Positions 57,301 through 64,000 of a stretch of DNA of 64,000 nucleotides are shown here, in pieces (position 1 is the stretch's first letter; each line of letters opens with the position of its first letter). This stretch comes from Micractinium sp. NFX-FRZ (Eukaryota > Chlorophyta > Trebouxiophyceae > Chlorellales > Chlorellaceae): NCBI GenBank assembly GCA_029339195.1, contig JAPTJF010000053.1, forward strand, positions 62,001 through 126,000, in the 5' to 3' direction. Below the pieces are notes generated by a model, which saw only the letters and a program-made list of their open reading frames with translations, did no database searches and was not told where the DNA came from. Both the position numbers and the translations under genes were made by a program.

Positions 57301-60300
57301 TGCAGTGTCCTACGAGTATGTCGCCTGCCAGCGTGACAACGCGGGGGTGCTCATCCTGTCGGAGTTTGCGGGAGCAGCGCAGAGCCTGGGTGCGCCTGCT
57401 GTGCATGCTGTGCCTGCTGTGCTCGCCCCTGGCGAGCTATATGCGGGGACAACGCAGGGCCTGGGTATGCCAGCTGCGCCGAGCCTTTAATGCCCCGACG
57501 TGCCGGCTGCGTCTGCGCCGCTCTGGCGCCTGCCCGCGCCCGTTCACAAGGCGTGGCGCACAAACCCACACCCTGTGTTGCCCCTCTCTCCCTCCTGTCT
57601 CCCCCTCCTTTCCACAGGCGCCGGCGCCATTCTAGTCAACCCCTGGAACATCAACGACCTCAGCCAGGCCATCGAGTATGCGCTGATGATGAGCGACGGG
57701 GGTGAGGCGTTCTGTGCCTGCTGTGGATGCCTGTCGTGGGGTATGCTCCGGTGGATGAGCGGTGGGGGTGAGGCACCAGGTGTCTGCTGTGCCTGCTGAG
57801 CATGATTCTGCTGCGGGAGGGGGGCTGGCTTTCTGGCTCATGCACCATGCCGATTTTCCCCCACCTTGCCGCCACCTGTGCAGAGCGGCGCGAGCGGCAC
57901 CGGCAGAACTACATGCACGTCACGATACACACCGCGCAGGTGCGCCCCGCTGGCGCCCCTTCTGCCCTGGCCTGCCCACCTGCCTCGTCATGCGCCTGCG
58001 TGCCTGCTTGCCTGCCCATGTGCCACACTGTATCAAACTACAGGCACGTTCACAAAGTTGACCGTGCCCGGCCCTCTCCCAACCCATGCAGACCTGGGCC
58101 GACACCTTCATCTCTGAGCTGAATGACACCCATGTGGAGGCGGAGCTGCGCACCAAGAACATCCCGCCCGCTGTGAGACTGATAAGGAAGGGAGCGGGGA
58201 GGGGGGGAGGGCAGGGAGGGCCAGCAAGAATGCGCCCGTCATGGCGAGGGAGCGAGGGAGGGGAAGCACTAGGAGAGGTTGGAAGCGGATTTGGAGTGTT
58301 GTGCCCACCCCAACTGCTGCACGCCACCCCCCATCCTGGTCACCCAACCCTGCTTTACCCTGACCACCCCTCTTACACATCGATCTTTCTATATCACCCT
58401 TCCTTGGGTCCCCCGACCCCCGCAGCTCGACCTAGAGTCTGCAGTGGGCTGCTACTCCCGCTCCCGACGGCGCCTGTTGGTGCTGGGCTACAACGCGACG
58501 CTGACCACGGCGGTGGAGGCGCCACGCCAGCCCAAGAAGCACTTTGACCAGATACAGGTGCGGCTGCTGCTGCATGGCTTCTCAGTTGGGATGTGTGCGT
58601 TCTAGGGCAGAGGCTTGCGCAGGGGGTTCCCCACCGTGCCTGCCTCCGTCCCAACCTGCTCCCCCGCGCAAACCCTGCTCCGCATGCATCGCCTGTACTG
58701 CCTGCTTTGTAAGCTCACCCTCGCCCCCTGCCCGCCGCCCTGGATGCCACCCATCCTCCTGCAGGCGCTCACCCGCGTCAACCCCGCGGCCTACTCCTGC
58801 CTTGCGGCTCTCAGCCAGAACCCGCTGATCGACATTGTGGTGGGTGGGGGGCGTGAGCGGTGGGCGGTGGGAGGGCGCCCTGGGGAGCCGGCCCTGCCGA
58901 GCCCCTGAAGAGGGAGGAATTGACCAGGAATCGACGCTGTGCGCCGGCCCGCCTTAACCCTTGCGCTTTGGCTTTGCCTTCTGCATTTTGATTAGGAGGG
59001 AAGATGCGCCAGCTGGCAGAACTTTCCTCTTGGACCTGCCCGGACAGCTGATCTATTTGCCTCAAGTCATCGTCTTCAACACAACACATTTCAATGATTG
59101 CAGGTCATCAGCGGCGGGGAGAAGCACCGGTTGGAGGAGGTGTTTTCCGACCTCAACATCTGGTTGGCTGCAGAGAATGGGGCCGTCATCCGGCCAGCCG
59201 GCACCAAGGTGGGGCGTGCGCTGTGGCGCGGGCGGGCGGGTGGGGTGCCAAGCTGGGGCCGGCGGAAAGGGAGGCTAGATGAGGCTGCTCCACCTGGTGA
59301 CACCATTTGTCCCGCTCCCCTTCTGGCTGTGGCCCGCCACACCCCACCCCCCCACCCGTCCTCCTGCCCTTGCTCGATCTCTCCACTTCCCTCCACACGA
59401 CTTGACTGCTGGACACCCTTGCTGCACCTCTTGCCCGTCCCGTCCTCCCGTATCCCTGCTGTCGGTTTGCTCTCGCCTGTCCCTCTCAAGCAGGGCTGGG
59501 CCACGGGGCAACACAGTTTCCACAAGATCGAGGGCATGCTTGGCATAATGCTGACCCCCACACACCCCACTCTGTGCTTCCCTGTGCCTCCCTGCCTTCC
59601 TCCCTCGGGAATGGGCCACGCTGGTGGACTCCAGCAGCGGGGGGTGCATGGGGACAGGTCATCAACGTGACCCCATCCCTCCCCCGCCTCCCTCCTCCAC
59701 TCCTTTCCTCCCCCAGGAGTGGGCCACGCTGATGGACGCGGGCACCGGCGAGTGGAAGGAGAGCGTGCAGCTGGTGTTTGAGTACTTTTGCGAGCGCACG
59801 CCCCGCTCCTTTGTGGAGCAGCGAGGCACCTCGCTCGTGTGGAACTACAAATACGCGGGTGGGTGTGTGGGTGGGGTGGGGTGGGGTGGGGTGGGGGCTA
59901 CCATCACGTGGGGGAGCCCAGCCTGTGGTGCGTGTGGAAATTGTAGGCGTGGAAGTTTGAGGAGTGCAGGGCACAGTGCTTTGCGGCAGCATTCTGTATG
60001 CCGAATGCACATGTCTGACGACTGATGAATATTTTCTCTTTTCATCCTTGCAGACGTGGAGTTTGGGCGCATACAGGCGCGCGACCTGCTGCAGCACCTG
60101 CTCACCGGCCCCATCAGCAACGCGCCGGTGGACATTGTGCGGGTGCGTGAGGCACACACCCTCCCTCACGTCCAAGCAGCGTGGCAGGGCAGGGCACATG
60201 ATAGCACAGCATTGCGCAGCACGCCGCACGGCAGACCGCGCACCTGGGTGCAGTGCCTGTCGGCAGCCGAGAGGTCGTCCCTCGGCTTGCCCTTGGCCCC

Positions 60301-62292
60301 TCATGCCTGCCCACGTCCTCGCCGTGTGCCAAGGCTCCACGGTTGCACCCCGACTCCCACCTGTCTTCTTACCCTGTTTCCTGACTTGACTTCCCACCCC
60401 CATGCGCTGCGTCACCTGCCCCAACCCCCCTGCAGGGCAGCAAAAGCGTGGAGGTGCGGCCGGTGGGGGTGAGCAAGGGGGCATCCATGGAGAAGATACT
60501 CAACTACATGGCCACACACGGTGAGCTGGCACGCTGTGCTGCGCTTTGGTTGGGAGCGGGGGGAAGGCCACAGTGGTGCAGCGCGCCAATTGTGGTGTGC
60601 TGCTGTGTCCCTTCCTTGTCCTGCTGCCCGGCCGGCTGCCCCCTGCTGTTGCCCTGGCTCATTGCCCTGCCCGCCGGCCCTCCCCCGCTGCCCCGCCCAC
60701 AGGCCGCCCCGGCCTCAACTCCACGGACTTTGTGTTTGTGGGGGGTCACTTCCTGGCGCGAGATGAGAACGTGTTCACGCTCTTTGAAGGGGGGGAGTCC
60801 ACGGGGCCGGGCACGTCGCATGCTGGGGCACAGGTGCGCCGCCCGCCTCGTCAGCTGGCCACGTGCCTGCGGCCAGCAGTCGTGCTTCTGCTGTCAGCAT
60901 GCGGCGTGTCGCTCTGGCCCCCGGTGCTCCGCTCAACTGGGCTGTGTCGCCCCGCCTTCGACGAGTTGTATGCACCTGCGGCACGTGCTGCCCCCGCTGC
61001 GCCACCCTGCTCCGCGTCCGTCGCCTCCCTCTCGCCCCTGCTGGCCTAGCCCCAAACCCACCAGCACTGCCTCCGAGCCTTTCTGCCAACCCTGCCATCC
61101 TGCCCCCCCCCCCCCCGGCCGCTGCCCCCCTGCCTTCCTCCCATGTGCAGGCGGATGCGCTGCTCAGCACTCTGTTTGGTCAGGATCTGGACCAGATGCC
61201 GGCTGCCATCACGCCAGGCCGTGCCCGCTCGTCTTCCACCAGCACAAACAACCTCGCTGCCCTGCCCGAGGGCCAGGTGGCGCCACTAGAGGCTCTCACA
61301 GCCGACCAGCACCAGCAGCAGCAGCAGCCAGCAGCAGCAGTGTGCGGCAGCAGGGAGGAAGCGGCGGCGGCAGCAGCAGCAGCAGCGCAGCGGCAGCAGC
61401 AGCAGCAGCAGCAGCCGCCGCCGGCGCCGCAGCAGCAGCAGCAGCGTGGCACGACGCGCAACGGCACGCAGGGGCAGCATGTAGACCTGCTGCCGTTCAA
61501 AGTGCCGCCCAAGTACCTCTTCACCTGCACAGTTGGCAGGAGCATGGCCAGCAAAGCAAGGTGCGCAGGGGCATGTGCTGGACAGGCACACGTTGGCCTG
61601 CTGCCTGGCTGGCTGGCTGGCAGGCCAGAGCAGCGTAGCACACCTTGTGCATGGCGCTGCTGGTTAAGCACAGGTGCACTGCATGGGACCCACCAGCGAT
61701 GGCTGCTACCGTCGTGTGCACCCACCGGGCCCCGCACCGCCTCCATTCACCACACCATTCCTGGCCTCCCCACCGCGTGCCCACCTGCTGCAGCTACTCG
61801 CTGAGCGGCAGCATGGAGGTGGCGATGCTGCTCCACAAAATGGCGCTGGCAGACGGGATCCCCACAAACCAGGTGCGTGCTGGGCATGCTTTGCAGCGCT
61901 GCTCTGTAAGCAGCGGGGGGCTGAACAGCTAGCAGGGCCGCCGGGCCGGGTTGCTGGCTGGGCCCCGTGTGTCTGGCTGGGGCAGCCTCGGCCGCCTTGG
62001 CAACCCCTTGCTTCGTTCACGGCCCGCACCACCTCCTGTGGTCTGGTGCAATGCCCCGCCTGCATAAGCGCTGCGCCCTCCTCCCCCGCTGCGCTGCACC
62101 TGCGCCACACCCCGCTGCGCCGTGCCCCGCTCATGCAGTGTCCACTCCCACGCACCCACTCACCCTGTGCGTTGCCATGCTGTGCCGCCGCCCCTGCAGC
62201 TGCACATGCCTGGGCTGTCAACCTCCGCCTCCTTTGATGACCTGCTGCACCAGCTGATGATGGCAGAAGGCAGCCTCTCCTCTTCTGTGTAG
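51348..62292 (+). CDS. TPS1: Trehalose-6-phosphate synthase, plant TPS1 class I
   Basis: Twenty-nine exons give 1,021 residues: 51348-51486, 51671-51810, 52100-52171, 52406-52478, 52840-52925, 53303-53381, 53783-53904, 54129-54185, 54399-54480, 54719-54817, 55387-55510, 55967-56030, 56251-56369, 56609-56686, 56934-57019, 57306-57389, 57618-57701, 57884-57939, 58092-58172, 58426-58557, 58765-58839, 59104-59208, 59717-59858, 60054-60142, 60436-60520, 60703-60833, 61151-61560, 61794-61872, 62200-62292. It makes trehalose-6-phosphate from UDP-glucose and glucose-6-phosphate. The GT20 domain is intact (IVVANRLPVSA, WIGWPG, DYHLMLLP, FFLHTPFPSSEIYRTLP, VDRLDMIKGIPQ, SLRDGMNLVSYE). The phosphatase-like domain has GYNATL where active phosphatases have DYDGTL, as in TPS1. 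A Gln/Ala-rich insert precedes the tail FTCTVGRS. Introns 4 and 6 begin with GC. Confidence 0.95.
52984..53042 (+). repeat. Intronic echo of TPS1 exon 5 end, copy 1
   Basis: GCAGCAGCGCTGCACG matches exon 5's ACAGCAGCGCTGCACT (from 52879). After several changes GTGTACTTGAACCAG parallels GTCTATCTAGACCAG and runs into GGTGGGTGGG. Confidence 0.8.
53090..53144 (+). repeat. Intronic echo of TPS1 exon 5 end, copy 2
   Basis: GTGCACCCGGAGGGGCACTC parallels CTGCACTCGGAGGGCTACTC in exon 5, followed by CGCCCGTTAACTT against CCCCGTCTATCT. Confidence 0.75.
53567..53620 (+). repeat. Intronic echo of TPS1 exon 7 start
   Basis: ACAGCAAGCTGGAAGATACG parallels ACAGCAAGCTGAGCGAGACG at the start of exon 7 (53783). 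CGCATG and AAGTTCCAATGGG against CAGTTCCAGTGGG follow. Confidence 0.85.
54891..54945 (+). repeat. Intronic echo of TPS1 exon 10 end with donor
   Basis: GCATGCTGGGGCTAGAGAGG parallels GCATCCTGGGGCTGGAGGGG at 54788. CCGGCAGGTGCGGGGAGTG, which includes the splice donor, is identical in both. Confidence 0.88.
55184..55386 (+). repeat. Two tandem echoes of TPS1 exon 11 start
   Basis: GTGGAGGACAACGGC occurs three times: at about 55189, at 55299 and in the true exon at 55389. The second copy has a good acceptor (TTGCAG) and stays open through CGGCCGCCTTCCTCATTGGC, but then runs into a CA repeat. The unit is about 90-110 bases. Confidence 0.9.
55560..55845 (+). repeat. Five degenerate echoes of TPS1 exon 11 end with donor
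   Basis: Variants of GCCAACATTGCGCAGCTGCT with the following donor (true copy 55485-55517) recur at about 55602, 55642, 55683, 55788 and 55826. The linker AGGGTTGCTCGCCAGGTGGG also occurs twice. Confidence 0.88.
56431..56474 (+). repeat. Intronic echo of TPS1 exon 13 end with donor
   Basis: GCACAGACGTGCCC and GCCTGCGCAGGTGGG copy the exon 13 end (56336-56374). Six bases are inserted in between. Confidence 0.85.
57174..57215 (+). repeat. Intronic echo of TPS1 exon 16 acceptor and start
   Basis: CCCCTGCAGTCTCCT parallels CCCCTGCAGTGTCCT at 57297-57311, and GCGCCTGCCAGC parallels GTCGCCTGCCAGC after it. Confidence 0.8.
57444..57471 (+). repeat. Intronic echo of TPS1 exon 16 end with donor
   Basis: ACGCAGGGCCTGGGTATGCC parallels GCGCAGAGCCTGGGTGCGCC at 57377-57396. 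Confidence 0.7.
57745..57800 (+). repeat. Intronic echo of TPS1 exon 17 end with donor
   Basis: GGATGAGCGGTGGGGGTGAG parallels TGATGAGCGACGGGGGTGAG at 57688-57707, and both continue into TGTGCCTGCTG. Confidence 0.85.
59602..59642 (+). repeat. Intronic echo of TPS1 exon 23 start
   Basis: GGAATGGGCCACGCTGGTGG parallels GGAGTGGGCCACGCTGATGG at 59716-59735. Confidence 0.85.
61313..61445 (+). repeat. CAG-rich tract encoding Gln and Ala runs
   Basis: Runs of CAG and GCA encode several stretches of 4-8 Gln or Ala in TPS1 exon 27, between the phosphatase-like domain and the conserved C-terminal tail. Confidence 0.9.
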
Positions 62293-63325
62293 CTGCCCTT
62301 CTCTCCTGCCTGCCGCCACACACGGCTGGCGGCTGGTGCCAGCGGCCGCCGCACCTTTGTTGAACCAGGCACTGGGCATCTGCTTTCCTGCGGGGCTGGC
62401 GGCCACCCACAGACGCGATGCGCCTGGAGGCATCAGCTGCTGCGCACTGTTGGCTGCACCCGCTTGCAGAGACTCCTCTCTGCCTGCGTTGCGCTCTCCC
62501 TTCTCCCTCCCTCCTGCCTCTCTGTCCCGCCCTGCTCTGCCTTTCTCTGCCCTCTGCCCCGTACCCTCATTGTTTTCCAGCTCGCAGTACCTGCTCCGTG
62601 TGCTCTTGATCTCAAGTTATGGCGCTGCTTACAGCAGCAGTCCTTCCCTCTGACGCCTGCACTATACTGCTCGCCGCCCCTTCCCCTCTTCTACCTCCCG
62701 AGTGCCCGATGCGCTCCCCTCCCTGCAGGCCTGTCGCATGCTGCTTCCCTGCTCCTCCCAACCCAACCCAGCTGGGTAGCGGTGTAACCCGAGGGCTGAA
62801 CGGGGACAGCACACAATGTGAGGAGGACCTGGTCCGCGGCTGTTCTGTGGCACACGGTCAAGGTCTGACAAATGAGATTGGTGAAAAAGTAAGCGCATGC
62901 ATTCAATGCTTGGAAGGGATGCACGGCCCATGAGTGCAGGGTGCCGGCGGGCAGCAAACGAGGCAAGGCGGCCAGATCACACGATTGATGCATTGATGCA
63001 CGCCTTCAGCCTAACAAACTGCCAGCACCAGCACAGGCCACAACTCATAAGGGGAAAGGAGCATCTTTGAACACTGGGGAAGAACACTGGGGAAGAACTG
63101 GTTGGGGAGGGCAGAGCGACGGGACCAGATGTAGCAACTTGCATTTGAAATGTGCACGACGGCGGTGGGCTATGGGCACTCTTTGAGTTAGCTCGGACCA
63201 TTCAGGACGTTCCATGCATGTGCAGCACATGCAGGGCCACAGCAGGTTCAAGCCACCTTCAAGATAAAAACCTTGCAAACACCACAGGCTTCACCCTGCC
63301 CTCCTCTTTGACGTCGCCGATCAAT
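62293..63325. other. Convergent intergenic region after TPS1
   Basis: TGTAA at 62783-62787 is a candidate TPS1 poly(A) signal, about 490 bases after the stop. No coding exon is supported. The last 300 bases should be the 3' untranslated region of the coiled-coil gene. Confidence 0.45.
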
Positions 63326-64000
63326 CTACTCGGCCTGCCCCCGCTCCGCTGCCTTCACTATCTGCCGCTCCGCCTTGCCCTGCTCAGCCTTGGCCTGCCG
63401 CCTCTCCATGCCCTTCGCCACCTGCCGCCGCGCCTTGACAGCCTGCCCCAGCACCGTCACCCGCCGCCCCACGGCCTCTGCCAGCTCAGCAGACTGCAGC
63501 CGCACATCCAGCTTGGCCGCCCGCCCCTCTGCCGCCTGCCGCCGGTGCTCGGCCGCCGCTAGTTGCTGCTCCATATCAGCGGCCCGCTCTTCCGCCGCCT
63601 GCCGCCCCTCCTGAGCCTCCGCCAGCTGCGCCTCCAGCTCGGCAGCCCGCTCCTCTGCCGCCTGCCGGCCCTCCTTGGCCTCTGTTAGCTGCCGCCGCAG
63701 TTCAATCATTTTGCGCGGCCCTGACGGTGCAGCGGGCCCCTGCGCCAGCGCCAGCTCCCCCTGCAATACATCCACCCGCTGCTGTGCAGACTTCCACAGC
63801 CCGTCCAGCTTGGTGGCCCGCCACTCTGCCGCCTTCTGCCGCTCCTCCGCCTCCGCCAGCTGCTGCTCAGCTTCCGCCAGACGCAGCTCCAACGATGTGA
63901 TCCGCTTCTCCGTCCCCTGCCGCTGCTTCAGGACGGCGGCCCGATGCTGCCACCCCGACTGCTGCGCCTTGGCGAGCCCCGCTTGCAGGTCCTCCACGCG
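63326..64000 (-). CDS. Coiled-coil protein, 3' part of gene
   Basis: The frame is open from the right window edge to a TAG at 63328-63326, giving about 223 residues with no intron. It is almost entirely helical, with repeating units such as RQAAEERAAELEAQLAEAQE and heptads rich in Ala, Glu, Arg and Gln. This fits a long parallel coiled coil. Coiled coils of this kind look like many unrelated families (myosin tail, kinesin stalk, golgin), so no function can be given. The start lies beyond the window. Confidence 0.65.
   Translation of the reverse strand, partial: RVEDLQAGLAKAQQSGWQHRAAVLKQRQGTEKRITSLELRLAEAEQQLAEAEERQKAAEWRATKLDGLWKSAQQRVDVLQGELALAQGPAAPSGPRKMIELRRQLTEAKEGRQAAEERAAELEAQLAEAQEGRQAAEERAADMEQQLAAAEHRRQAAEGRAAKLDVRLQSAELAEAVGRRVTVLGQAVKARRQVAKGMERRQAKAEQGKAERQIVKAAERGQAE

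Noticed and set aside
60863..61804. Long plus-strand open frame in TPS1 taken as a separate gene
   Set aside because: Only 61151-61560 is real coding sequence (exon 27). The rest runs through introns in the same frame by chance.
1..64000. CRISPR arrays, operons, prophage or bacterial insertion sequences
   Set aside because: The window is eukaryotic, with introns in nearly every gene. Direct repeats are irregular and lie within introns or coding low complexity.

Overview
This is a nuclear segment of a GC-rich, intron-dense green alga, most likely a Chlorella-type trebouxiophyte. Genes are split into many short exons by introns that mostly run GTGAGT/GTGCGT...CTGCAG. TGTAA motifs follow several stop codons, as in green-algal 3' ends. 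Coding exons are rich in Ala/Gln/Gly tracts, and the best-matching protein families are plant or algal (TPS1 class I, ABA4-type, eL13, UGDH). I modelled 14 genes with about 114 introns from reading frame, splice consensus and phase agreement.

Layout, left to right: 3' end of a leucine-rich gene (1-1165, +); an ABA4/DUF4281 membrane protein (1547-2564, -); tyrosyl-DNA phosphodiesterase TDP1 (3539-7174, +); UDP-glucose 6-dehydrogenase (7964-11974, +); a 17-exon chromatin/RNA-type protein with N-terminal Agenet and C-terminal RRM domains (12459-21261, -); NAPE-PLD phospholipase (21685-25440, +); an unrecognised Ala/Gln/acidic protein (26180-28200, +); an R3HCC1-like protein (29490-31454, +); a PP2C phosphatase (31973-36053, +); a secreted Cys-rich/alpha-beta-hydrolase-like protein (37472-44417, +); a small charged coiled-coil protein (44772-46384, -); ribosomal protein eL13 (47257-49798, -); a 29-exon trehalose-6-phosphate synthase of the TPS1 class (51348-62292, +); and the 3' end of a coiled-coil gene (63326-64000, -).

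The neighbours are not an operon and share no single pathway. UGDH and TPS1 do both draw on UDP-glucose (cell-wall precursor versus trehalose-6-phosphate), and NAPE-PLD and PP2C are lipid and phospho-signalling enzymes. Several pairs are divergent (ABA4-like/TDP1, Agenet/NAPE-PLD, eL13/TPS1) or convergent (UGDH/Agenet, hydrolase/coiled coil).

The most unusual signal is not a gene. Introns repeatedly contain decayed near-copies ('echoes') of the exon end or start beside them, splice site included. I count over 20 in six genes, most densely in TPS1 and PP2C. A second oddity is the number of GC-AG introns: nine of about 114 are needed to keep the frames of otherwise well-conserved proteins.
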